Assembly (NCBI GenBank): GCA_000711775.1
Contig: ARYC01002493.1
Coordinates: 1-64,000 of the forward strand
From: Oxytricha trifallax
Taxonomy: Eukaryota > Ciliophora > Spirotrichea > Sporadotrichida > Oxytrichidae
Direction of reading: 5' to 3'
Length of the DNA: 64,000 nucleotides
Shown here: one piece after another, positions 11,001 through 23,800 of the stretch
How positions within the stretch are numbered: position 1 is the stretch's first letter
Layout of the letters: the number at the start of each line of letters is the position of its first letter
Translations under genes and position numbers: made by a program
The notes under the pieces: generated by a model
Database searches by the model: none
What the model saw: only the letters and a program-made list of their open reading frames with translations
What the model was told of the DNA's origin: nothing

Positions 11001-14000
11001 TTAGTGAAGCAAGAACATTGTGAGCTATCTCAAGGCAAAATCTATCTATTAAGGGATCGAAATCTCTTATGATTGTGAAAATCTTGGAGAAGCATAAAAC
11101 CGAAGAAAGTCTCTTAAATGGATCTGGATGGTTTGAGTTGCTTTCAATTCTATATTTTACAGTATAAATGAGGGGTGAATGGAATCTAAATTTTGTAATT
11201 TTAAAATCAATAAAAATTAATAGAACCCATAAATTAAGAAATTTTAGAATAAATAAATGGATATCTTTTTTAATAACCAATACTGTTAAGAAAATTTTTT
11301 TTTTAAAGTGCAAATAAATATTTCAGTATATTTATATAATTTATGATTATAGCTTTTGTAAATTTTTATAATTATATTTATTATAAAAATCAACAAATTT
11401 TTTATTATATTTATAAAGAGCGACATCTTTATTGCATGAATACGATGAGGAGATGATAAATGAAAAAATGATATTATTTTTTTTAAGTGATAATTAGTTT
11501 GATAGTAATTTAACGCTTCACCATGAATGATTTATATTAAATTCAAATACAATAGAATTTATATTAATATGGAATCATACTTGCTAAATAATTATATTTT
11601 ATAATTAATATTTGAAAATGCTGATCTTGTATTGGTATTAAACAAATTAGAAATAAAATTAAATGATTTCTGTTGAAAATTAGATTTAAATTGTGTTAAA
11701 ATTTCCACAATTAAAATGTTCATAATGTAGTTTTTAATAAATAATTATAAGTAAGGATTATGCATCAATCCAAAAGATGAGGTTTTATTCTTTATACCAA
11801 AATAAAAAAATTTACTTAAATCTTAAATTCTTCTTATGAGAGATTTGATGTTATTTGGATTGTCTCTTATATCTTTATCAGTCATTTACTTCAAACTCCA
11901 TTTTGCGAATTCAGCAACCGCATTTGAGCACATCTCCCTGAGAGCACTGTTGTTTCTACTTGAAGCTCCATCAATCAAGGCATCTAGTAGTGACTCGACT
12001 TCAGGGTGCTCGTAAACTCTCGAACTTGAAAACCATCTCACAATTTAGAAAATAAGTGGTTCAAAAAGCTATCTTGAAATGTTCTCTACATCAGTGGCTA
12101 ACTTTATGATAACTGGGAATAATTTCTGATAGATCTTGGCAAAAGGGGCTATTTCTTAGTCTTTATTAGCTCTTCCCTTGGGTTGAGTTGCATTTTTGCC
12201 AATCATATAAATTACTAGGGCATGTAAGAATTCGCATGAAGCAACTTTAGTCTCTCTATCTGTTGAGTTTTAAGCAAGATCTACAAGCTTAGGTAAAACA
12301 GCATCGAAGTGTATATCAATCTTTTTAGTGTAGAGAGGAAGGGTAAATTTTAGTCGCTTCTCTGGATCCCACTTAATAAAGTTCTCCTTCTCAATGAGTT
12401 TATTCTAATCATTATTAATGATTTAATGAGCATGACCACCTATCTTGCCAAGAAGATCGAGTACTTTCAACGCTATGTCTTTCCTTTCAATATTTACCTC
12501 ATTTCCAGATTTTAACATTTCAAGATATTAGTATGTCTCAGTCTCTGCTAGCTGATTCTTCTTTTTCTGTTTCTTATCATCGACTTATAAGAAATCACTC
12601 AACTTTGGCAAAATGTCTTAATACAGATCCACTGTGACATTCATTGGCAGCAAATTGAACCAAGATTCAAGCATTAAAATACTGTTCATGGCTAATTGAT
12701 TGTTAGTGCGACCTAAATCTAAAGCCTTAAACATGATATTTTTCCAAAGATATACGTTATCAGTGCGCTTATCTTTTCTGTATAGAATTTACACAGGCAC
12801 ATGAAGCAATAAATCCAAGCAGCTAGTTAGCAATTCATCCTAGTATTCTTCTTGCTTGCCAATAAGCTCTTTAAAGAAGGTTAGCAGCATGTTATAAGTG
12901 TTTAACTTCTCTCCTTTGACAACATTCATTTCTAATTTCTCATGATCATCCTCGAAATACTTATGCTTGCTGCAAATTTACATGCACACTTTCATAAGAG
13001 CGTAGAGTTTTGAGATTCTGGGTGTATGTGAAGCTTTCTTAATAACTACACCACAGAAAGTAGGGACCCATCTCAAAAACCATTCGTCCTTTGATTCAAG
13101 CAGAAACATCTCAGCAAAGTTTGATAATCTTACTAAAAACTGCTAATCAATAAGAATTACATGATATCTTATTAGGTAAAGTTTAATATAAATGTGAAAT
13201 CAGTGTTATTGTTAGCTATATAAGAAACTACGTAGTCTTAATGAAGACCCTAGAATTATTCATTAACTGTTACTACCAAGATCCCCCCCCAGGGGGTACC
13301 CCATCCCCCCCCCATTCCCACACACCCCCACCATACCCCCCCACCCCCATTAAAATACCCCATTTCATATCAAATTTTGTATCTACAGGGTCTAAATCGA
13401 TCTCCTTCTTGACATCTCGGTATCATAGACCCTATATTATATATGAAATTTCATTCTCGACATCATAGACCCTATTTTATGAATATAATTTCCTTATAAT
13501 TTAAAATTTATATGGATCCATGATAGTGAAAATAAATCATATGAATTTTATACTTTGTTAAGTTTCAAGATGTTTGTAAACCCGATTACACTAGTCCAAA
13601 TGAAATATAAATAAAAAAAACTTTTTTAATAAAAGTAAAATTTTTATATACTATGATACAAAAATATTTTTAAAAAAATTTTTGTCCCTTAAATCAACTT
13701 CATTCGACATATTTCATAGAAATAGTATGAGTAATTTTTTAAGTTTTTTTTTTTTTCATTTTTTTATAACTATTTTGAGCATTATGATTTATAAAAAAAT
13801 GAAGAAAAAAAAACTTAAAAAATTACTCATACTGTTTCTATGAAATATGTCGAATGAAGTTGATTTAAGGGACAAAAATTTTTTAAAAAATATTTTTGTA
13901 TCATAGTATATGTGTATATGTGTGTGTAATGAGTAATCTCAAATTAAATTTAACATATCACTGTTTAATACTAACATAAAACCATCAATTTTAGTCGTGA

Positions 14001-17000
14001 CGTAGACGTATCTGAAGTGAGTAGACGTGGCAATTAATGACTTGGCATGTCCTGAACTAAAAAACTCAAAAAAACCACCTCGCTCCCCATTCCACATCTC
14101 CCTGTATCGAGATGCAAAATCAGAGATAAGACCCTAGCGAACTAGGAGTATCCCCCGCAGAGCTCGCAGAGATCTGCTTCCTGTAAACAATTAAAGAGGA
14201 GTCTGGAGAAAACGCTTACCAGATTCCACCGCCTATGAGATAGTAGTCTCTGTCCTTTCGCTGTGGTAGCCTCATTAACCCGACCTGATATGGGAGAAAA
14301 ATCATTATCGTTGGCTTCCATGGTTCTCATCGTCTCACTTTTGAAGGTTGAGCACCACCTTCATCCTGCTCCCTATTACCTAGCAAGCTGAACTCATGCC
14401 AGGAAGCTCATCCATTGCAGGGAAATCCTTAGCGTGCAGACGAATCGAGGAGTCTAGGATCTGACAGATTGAACCCAGCTGACTGGCCCCTAATGCGATG
14501 AACCCAGCAACCCCTTGCCTACCCTCAGCAGGCCTTAGTGTATTAGAAAGCTCTATTAGAAAGTCTCCAGCCTCGGGCACCTGTGGGTCACCCTATCCAT
14601 ATAACTTTCTAATTTAATAATATCATAGTATATAAAAATTTTACTTTCATTAAAAAAAAAATATGAAAAAGTTTTTCAATTTATATTTCATAAGCTATAG
14701 TGTAATATGGTTGAGAAACCACGTGAAACTTAACAAAGAATTAAATTCATATGACTTATTTTCACTATTGTGAAAATAAATAAATATTAAATTAAAAGGA
14801 AATTATATACAGAAAATAGGGTTTATGATGTCGAGAATAGAATTTCATATATAATATAGGGTTTATAATATCGAGATGTCAAGAAGGAGATCGATTTAGA
14901 CCCTGTAGATACAAAATTTGATATGAAATGGGATATTTTAATGGGGTTGGGGGCTACGGGGGGGTATGGGGAATGGGTTGGGATGGGGTACCCCTGGGGG
15001 GGGGATCTCGGTAGTAACAATTAACTATTTGAGGTGCTTTGCCATTAACATTATTGTTATCCTAATCTTTGCTCTTTTAAATATTTTTACCCTTTTCTAC
15101 TTTGTAAGTTATAATATAATAAATAACAAATTAATTTGAAATTTATTATAAATTCAGATCTTCTATTCTCTCAATAAGAGTGCTTATCAATTCGTCATAA
15201 AACTCAAATAGTTTGAATATTTTAAATAAGGAAAATATCATTTTTCTTAATAAAATTAAACTTTCTCTTTATATTTTTATAGAAAGAATACTACCTTTAG
15301 AATATTTATTATATTAGCTTAATTAAATTAAAATGATCTCTACATAAGATTTCTCTAATAATTTATTAGAATATCTCCACAGTTATTTGTTAATTAAGGG
15401 TTTTATACAATTTGACAGGTAAAATCAGACCATATTTAATCTTTATTAAGCCAGTCTCTCCAAAATTAAACTGAGTCCTACAAACTATCGAATGGGCTTT
15501 CTCCTCCAAATATCACTGAATCAGGAATTTTGAGAGTTTAATTTAAATGTATAATAACTAATTTATATCTATTTCTGATAAGATAATTCACCAATTATGA
15601 GAAAAATACAAAGTTTCGATCAAACTGGCTCTGATAAATTTCTTAATCCATAAGGAGAATGGAGCTTTATGGAAAGCCAAGGCCTTAGTAAAAGAAGCAA
15701 GCGCTTCATAAAATCTCTGCCTATACTTTGGGTAGAGCTTACGATGATGTCTGACACCTATCTCACAAACCTTATGGAAATGTAACAAGAAAGATTCGCT
15801 AGGCTCCTGTTTCAAATTTGAGAGAATGTATGAATATGATTCAATGAATGACAGTATAATTAATACTTATGAAACTAACAAACTTATGATAAAACATTGA
15901 AGTTTAAGATATTGATTCAATTATAGTTACTTCTGCTTCTTGAGGATTTACTTGAAATTTTTGAAGTCACTCTTTGGATCATCTTGCTGCTCAAACTCCT
16001 TAATAATCTTGTTTTCCGAAACTTGAATGAGATTTTCGAGATATTTGTATAACTGCTCATCTCCCATGAAAGTCTAGATAGCTTTTGAAAAGATTCCAAC
16101 TGCTTTAATAGTAGATATCAAGAGCACGTTTGTGTGACTGGTATCATCTAGGATCTCTTGAATTTTGAGCATGATGTTTCTGAAGATATCCCGATGGATG
16201 GATTAATCTCTGGTCAGACCGTCAGAAATCTGTTGGATAAGCTGGGCCAACAATTCGTTCGCTGTGTCTCTAGTCTCCATGTTTTCATTTACACACAGTT
16301 CTAAAACGATAAAAGTTAGAATATAGAGATGAAATTAAGATTAAGGGAGGTTAGTTTTATAATTGAAATTAAATGCAAAAAATTTTAATGATTGTAAATT
16401 TAGACTTCCTTAATTTTTAAATTAAGAATTAAAATTACTTAGTGTTATAGTCACAAGTTCAATAGAATGAGCCGTAATTTAGTTTTTAAAGACTCCTATA
16501 TGAGTAAACTAGTAAATTAGCCATTTTTGATTCTTAAATCTAAATCAATTCCGCGCGTAAAATCAAAGTAAATTTATGGTTTACCAAGTAGTTTCATGGC
16601 AGCTTTCATGACCCCTTTATGTTGCATATCTTCAATGGGTTGTATAGCAATCTTCAAACTTCTGTATAAAGCCTCAACTTGATCATCATCCAGAGTACAC
16701 TCTCCAATAAGCGAATGCGTGAGACCCTTTATAATACCGATAATTGCTTTGATCTCAGGCTTTTCTGACTTCATTTGCTCTTAAAGTTAAATGAACATTA
16801 CATCTTGTGATTCAACTCGGAACTCTTCCAATCCGTATTTATCATGCAAAAGCCCTACTAAAGTCCAAATTGTTCCTTTCACACTAATTATTTAGAATAT
16901 TTGACTTTAGTAATTTTATTTGTAAGTTGCTATAAATTTATTGATAAACTAGCAGAGGGTCTTCTGAGCTTAATTTCATCTAAAAGCATCACCATCATAT

Positions 17001-17632
17001 CTCTAGGTTTGATAAGACTTTCTATTTCTCTGACATTATAAGTTTCTATGATCTTTATTACAAGCTGCAAACTTGATTCCTTGACCAAACTATTTGTGTC
17101 ACTTCTAAATGACAACAAGCATTTATTTGTTACAAAATCCATTATAACTTTTACTCTAAATATATCTCCTGGATTAAAATTATCTTTTTATAAGCATGTT
17201 TCCTTGATCTGAGATAGGTAAGGACTGACTTCTTGAGATCTGAGCTTCAAATAATCAACAATTAACTCGTAAACTTTCTTCTTTACACTTGATAGTAATT
17301 TGTCTTGTTGCAAAGAGTTTTACCGCAAAAACTCAAGCAGACTCAATTTCATAATTAATTTGGAGTTAAAAAAGATAATTTCTAATCACAAGACTTTACT
17401 TATATTGTATGTCTAATAATTAATTTGCAATTTTGAGTTAAATATCTTGGATGAGATAAAAGCTACATATATTCATTGTTAATTTGATTCATAAATTATT
17501 AAATTTACCCAATTCAGCTTCTTTTAATGACTCATCTAGCAAATAAATTCTTAATTCATTGACAACTTGATCGCTGTCTGCAAACAGGAATTTGTGAAGT
17601 TGCTTTAATAATTCGTCAATTTTTTACTCCAT
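8040..17632 (-). CDS. PRKDC: DNA-dependent protein kinase catalytic subunit, N-terminal part
   Basis: A PIKK-family giant that with Ku senses DNA ends and drives end joining. It starts at ATG 17,632 (MEQKIDELLKQLHKFLFADS). MDSs lie near 17,632-17,505, 17,390-16,925, 16,900-16,575, 16,290-15,930, 15,840-15,588, a long uninterrupted one 13,150-11,825, 11,190-9,150 with small breaks, then 8,960-8,800, 8,250-8,160 and 8,120-8,040. Similarity to the human helical-repeat region is strong and collinear: IALKVLDLLGKIGGHAHQI (human IRVVQMLGSLGGQ), KWDPEKRLKFTLPLYTKKID (human WDREKRLSFAVPF), DRETKVASCEFLHALVIYMI (human [20 protein letters not shown]), LFEPLIFQIVRWF (human YEPLVMQLIHWF). The FAT, kinase and FATC parts are absent. 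Coding stops just before the next gene's start at 7,937, so the rest must be encoded elsewhere. Confidence 0.9.
13267..15020. mobile_element. TTAA-flanked element with about 390-bp inverted repeats and GC-rich core
   Basis: Two arms, about 13,267-13,655 and 14,625-15,020, are inverted copies of each other (roughly 85-90% alike by eye). They begin (C/T)TGTTACTACC(A/G)AGATC followed by a C-run, and both ends are flanked by TTAA (13,263-13,266 and 15,021-15,024). TTAA duplications are typical of piggyBac and Kolobok families. Between the arms lies a hairpin insertion (13,645-13,911) and a core (about 13,990-14,590) with far higher G+C than the host. The core holds an 81-codon minus-strand frame from ATG 14,580 (MPEAGDFLIELSNTLRPAEG...) ending in TGA, with one TAG read as Gln, and no transposase motif. 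It sits in an IES between DNA-PKcs MDSs at about 13.15 and 15.59 kb. Probably non-autonomous. Confidence 0.75.
13645..13911. repeat. Long hairpin MITE nested in the left arm of the TTAA element
   Basis: Arms of about 110 bp, 13,645-13,755 and 13,800-13,911, are almost perfect inverted copies (tatactatgatacaaaa at the outer left end, its complement at the outer right end) around a short AT-rich loop. The outer left end overlaps the inner end of the TTAA-element arm, so it is either an independent palindromic MITE or a local inverted duplication of that arm's end. Confidence 0.7.
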
Positions 17633-17862
17633 AAGCAAATAAATTAATATTATGTTAATAATTAATTAAATGTGATTAGCTTAATGAGGCAATTTATATG
17701 ATTTAATAGATAGGTATTGTTTAAAAGTCTGGGATATTAACTTTATAATATTTAACTATTAATTAATTGTCTAAAATCTTATTGGTTGATCTTTTAATAG
17801 TTTGTTCCTAATATTAAAGATTAACATTCATTATAAAAACTATTTTGATAATTAAAACAGGT

Positions 17863-20800
17863 TCACTCCTTTTAATTGGTAATTTTATCATTGATATTAT
17901 AAAACAATCCTAGTACATATAATGTAGCACTGATTTAATTCGATTCCTCCTACTCTATCTACTGATCTTAGCCTTCTTATGAGTCTTAAATATCTCCAGA
18001 ATTTTTCTATGAAATTTTTACATTTTGCTGTTCTTGAATAATTTATTACTAAACATTATTCTACTATTCATTGACTATTTATAGTTATAATTCTGCTTCA
18101 CTCTATAATTTCTACTAATTTATTTCGATTTATTTCTTGATTTTAGTCAATTTATCAACATCATGTAAGTAATCAGGGGTGATTTATGAATCCAGTATTT
18201 TCTCTCGTAGATCGCAAATTTCTTAAATTAGCAGCTAATTGCTGTTTTATTTCGAGTGATTGATACTTGTTTGAGTTAATTGTTGGATTTGTGTTGTTTA
18301 ATTTATTGTTGGTTGTTGTAGATTTAAGATTTGATCTTGCATTACTTGGCTTTATCTTTAATTAAAAGGTAGATAATAAATACAAGTCAAATAAATATAT
18401 ACTTTTTTTAAATAGTATGAAATGATTGATGAAGTAATTTAATGCAAAATCTAGAATAATTATTTAATAAATTAAAAGTATAATAATCTTGACGATGCTC
18501 TTTTAGAAATATTGACACTTTTACTTTTCTCTTCAATTTGTGTATTCGACTACTAAGACTAAGGTCTGCTGCCAGTTTTTAATTGAATATTGAGTTAATT
18601 TTAATCATTGATAATTATCATCTAATTACTTTACGGAGTTTAGATAATCCGCCCAGCTGAAACAGTTTTTGTATTAAGCTACAGTTCTTATAATTATTAA
18701 TTATAATGTAATTAATAAAGTTTATCAGCTATATCTGAGTCACGAAGTGTGTCTTGCTTACTCCTATTTAGTTTATTTTAATGAACTTTAATTTCAATGT
18801 TATTCAGGAATTCGCTGGTGTTTTTCTAATTTCTTTCTATTTGCAATTATCTCTGACTGCTCAGGTGACTATATATAAATCCTTCAAAGAAAATACAAAA
18901 CTTTTACGATATTATATATATAAAATTTTTAAGTTAATATAAAATAAATAAAAAACTAACCTGAGATAGAGTTAAATCAGATTGCTAATTTTTATAAATT
19001 TGCTGATTATTTCCTATCTAGGTGTTTTCTTGGCTCTAATCGAAGATGCTTCTCTGTCTATTTTAATTGTAAAATTCTTAGCTATTGTTTTAGATTTGAT
19101 AACTCTATGCTAAATTACTAGAATTCTTAACAATCACTCTCTGTTTACTTCTACTACTTGATCTATTTCGAAATTGCTGTTAATTGCTTCTAGTTTAGTT
19201 TATTCTATGAGGGGAGTGACTATTTTCATACCTCTCCTTGGATCTTGTAACATATAAATCCTATTAAGAATATTCCAAATTCTGATTACTAAATTCATTT
19301 TAACCGTCTAGAATAACCATAGACTCTGAACCGAGATTTTAAATTGTACTTTCTAATAACTTCCCATCTTTCGATTGCAAAAAATTAACAGATTGATCTA
19401 AATTAGTGAAGTTTCTCTATGGAAATTGTTAATTTAGTGCTATACCATTATCATTAGAGTTTTATTGTTTGTTATATCCGAGCCTATTTCTCAAAATATT
19501 CAGACCACTCCCACCACTAATTGTATTTTGAGAGAGCTTATTAATGTTAAAGACACCAGGTTAGATCATTCCATTATGATAATTTTAACTTTGTTTGTTA
19601 AGTCTTTTAGGTTAAGGGACAAATTTCTGAAAATGTTAGTTTTAGTATTTCAATATGAAGTTCAATCTTTCCATACTATGCGGAGAATGATTTTGAGAGT
19701 TTTCAATTATCGTTTGATTTAAGTTGCGTATAATTTGATTGTTAAAATTATGGGAGTTAAATTGATGATTGAAGCAAAATTAAGATTTTTATTTCCTTTT
19801 TTGCAAAATATCAATGAACAAAAAACTAGGATGTTCTTCTTAGATGTAAATTATTAATATTATTTCACAACTTAATTAGAATTATTGCCCACTTAAAATT
19901 CATTCCAGATGAAATTGTATTATTTAAAGATTAATTAAACACCGGAAACCCTCCTCTAGAATACTAACCAGCAGAATTTTATTGTTTATTAGTCTAATAG
20001 TTTTAATATTTGGTTGAAGTTTATGACCGATTATTAAACACTCTATCTTTGTGAATAATAATCTACCTGTTTATTTTATTCAATCTGCTATCACTAGGAG
20101 TCATTCTGTTGTTAAAGCTGCTTTGAGCCTTACGCTTTTTAAGTTTTTTATTTGTAATAATGTTTTTCATGTCATCCTCTGCTTGCAAAGCAGTGTCAAT
20201 ATTCATTTTTACTCAATAAATAATGTATTATTTTTATTTTTAAAATAATATAGTATAAACCTAGTGTCAATATGAATGTTAATTATCTCTTTTTAATCTA
20301 GATTCTAACTGGCTTCTCTACGACTTAAATTATTGTTGTCACTATTCAGAGTATCTAACAATGTTTGAGAATTGTCGCTTTTATTATAGTGTTATGTACC
20401 TCCCCGTTTTAGTTTACCCTTCAATTCAACCTAAGGTTTTTACTATTCAATTTATTGTTATTGAAGTGCTGTGTTTAGTAGATTTTATTTGATTTGCTGG
20501 GTTCTAGGGGATAAAGTACTATCTAAGATGTTTTCAGTTAGGCCTTTAATTTTGTTTAGGAGACCTTCAAAAGAAGTGTCCTCACCAACTGGAAGAATTT
20601 CTTTTACTACTTTGACTTAAAAATTAAATAAAATTAAAGCAATTTTTTCCCCAAAGTTTATCAGTAAACTTACGATTAACTACAAAATTAAGTTAATTAT
20701 TGATGTTTAATTTAAATATTTTTGACTTTCTTCTCAGGTGGCATACGCTTTTCAGTCATTTTCTCAGTAATCCTAAAATTACTCAACCCTCTACTGAGTC

Positions 20801-23800
20801 TAACCCAATTATCCTTATAAGCGTACTCCTAGAACACAAATTTAGTTTTGTCATCCTACTTTATTTTCCTCTAAGTTAGATATTCATTGTTAAGTTTAAG
20901 TGGCTAACTCAGCAATGTCTGTAGAGTTTTATTCTAGGCATTGTTCTTTTATTGCAGTTTCACTATATTTTATTGCTGAGTTTTTAATTAATTAAGGGGG
21001 TGAGCAGAGAGGTTATTTGCTTCTTCTATGTCTTAAATTGTTGTTTGGTACTTTTTATAGGTTCTAGGTCGTTTTTATTAATTAGAATAAGAGGAGTCAT
21101 ATTAGTTTGGTCGGTTGGACATCAAAATATCATAGTGACCGAGTTAATAATCTGAGGGAGATTACTAAGCGATGGGATATAGATTTTAATTGGCAACTGC
21201 TTTCATTTTTAATTTATTTTTGTAAAATAAAAACTATAAAATCTAGTTAAGTTTATAATTTGATTGATTTATAGCTTTACTAAGTATCTGATTATTAACT
21301 TTTAAAATCATTTTTTCAAATTAAATGAAAATTGAATAAATTAATTGTAAATTTAATTATAGTCATGTGTTAAATTGAATTTCACAATATTTTAAGGTGT
21401 TATTTATATTCATATATTTTTACATGGTTGATTTTAATGAGAATTTCTCAGTCACAAATTTTATGCATTTGGCTTAACTACAATTGATCAATTTTATTGT
21501 CCACAAAAAATTGTGATAAGATTTTATTTAAATATAAAAAACTCCAAAAAAAATTCATGTATAAAGGTGAGTTTTATATTTTTTGTAATAAGATTCCCAC
21601 TTCCATTAACATTAACATTGACATTATTTTTGTGTTCATTAGTTATTTATTTTTAAGCTTTCACAAATCTGCCATTCACTCTGACTTTATTTGTAGCAAC
21701 GCGACTTCTTCCATTAAATTTCTTACTCAATTTGCATATTTGTCTGCGTTTTTATACTTTTTCCGGGGGGGGGAAGTTTCCTGCCCCAAAAAGTAGTCTC
21801 CTGCCCCCAACATTAAATTTTATGTTTTTAGAAATAATTTTAATAGAAACAATAAATTTCAATTTCAATTACCATAATCATGTACTATACAACATTTATT
21901 ATTATATAATTTTCAAGGTACATAATTAATCTTTATCAAATTATATATTATTAACAAGGCTAAAATAAGAGTTTTTTATTAATAATTAATGTATTTTTCA
22001 TTAAATTTTAAATTCATTATCAAGGTAGAAATTATATTTGAAGCTAAATTAAAAAAAACTACATCACAATTGATTATAAAGATTCTTTGAAAATTATAAA
22101 AATTACATATTTTATGTATGGGGCAGGAAACTTCCCCCCCCCCTAAATTTAAATACTTTCTCTTTGTACTTGAGAATCCTTTTGCTTCTCTCAGAGAGGG
22201 TATATTGACCAACCATTTTTTATTGACCATTTTCAGAAGTAGACATGTTCAAGTGATTGGTCTATTTGATTTGTGAAGAGTACTCGTTGTCATTGTTTTA
22301 ATAAAATTTTTATATATTTAAGCTTAAAAAACTTTTCAGAAGAAAAATAAAGTCATTCTGAGACTATTAGTCCTTTTAGTAGTCCCCGAAGGTCAACTCT
22401 GTTGAATCTGATTTTTCACTTCCTTCCTATTCTTTGTATTACTTCTCATTCAATTATTTAATGCTTGAATTCAATAAATAAATCAAATATATGATAATGC
22501 TGCTGTTATTTGAGAAATCCAAAAGGTTAGAATTAAATAAATTTAATTGTTTGATTTATTTCTATAAATTATAGCGTTTTAGTAGTAGCTGACTTTAGAG
22601 TTAGGACTCAAAGGCTGATTAAGTAGTTATCTGGCATTATGAACCTATAAAGAATCGTCAGACATCTAAAGTTAAGAAACTTTTCTAAGAAATTCATTTT
22701 TGGAATATATGAAGAAATTTTGACTTAAAAAATTGTGGAGATTATTTTTATTAAATTACAACTTCTTAAAGATTAAAGTAATTAATCACTTAAAAATATG
22801 AAATTAAATAAAGATAAAAAAATCCCTTTCCTCTTCTGATAAATTGCTTTGTAAACCTACCTTTTGCTAATGATTGAGAGTGTTTTGGTAAGACTGATTA
22901 ATTTTCATTTGAACATTTGCAATTCCATCATTCTATTACTTAGGCACAATGAGTTTATGAGTCCAAATGAAACTATTTACTTCCTACTGTGACATAATTC
23001 TATGGTCAAAGCCGAGACTGGCGAAATCTTTTGGAATTTAGAATTGAGCTTCTCTGTACTGAGGCATGTATGAGTAGGTAGTGAGAATGTTTATCAACAT
23101 TTTCTTGTTTGCTTGTAAGTTGAAGTGTCTCAATTTCCTTGCTTGAATGACCATTAAGTTGTGCTTTCTAGCAGCTTCTAGCTATAACAAATTACTACAT
23201 TATAATTGTAGAATAAATATATCAAATTATACCTGTTTTTGTCATGGCTGAAGAAGAAGGAAATAGTGTCGTGTTTCTTCTAATCTCTGGCAACTACTGG
23301 ATTGCAGTTGTTTTAACTTTAATTGTATTGGCTCAAGTTATTGATTGTATTTTATTGGCTATTCAATTTATTATTTTAGATGGGTTTCAATATAATAAAT
23401 TAATGTAATTCTATAAAAGCAAGGAGAAATTAATTTTACCACACCTAAATTATTTTAATTGAAAGCATTAAAAAGTTAATTACTGTTCTAAAATTATTTG
23501 TTGTTTGCGATTATATTAGAATAGTGGCCAAAATATTAGGGTTTATGAGAAATATTTGTTGCCTGATTAAATCTGTTGTCCTAATACATTCCTATGTTAC
23601 TAAATTCTCAAATTAAATTGTGTAATTTAACTTAATATTTTATAAGATAATTCATGATCTAATTCATGATATTTACCTTATTTTTTTATGTATATTTTTG
23701 TATTAAAAATTCTGTTGTCTAATTTGAGTGGTTGATAGGAATAGTTGGTTAACTATTAGTATTATTGCTGTTTACTTTATTGTCAGATTGTATTTGGCTA

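Noticed and set aside
13241-13468. Pro-rich plus-strand frame and its counterpart at 14,823-15,020 (minus)
   Set aside because: Both are translations of the C-run ends of the inverted arms of the TTAA element, not a conserved protein.
14142-14580. Minus-strand frames in the GC-rich core as proof of a foreign gene
   Set aside because: Short, with no recognised domain or catalytic motif. Kept only as an unexplained composition anomaly within the element.
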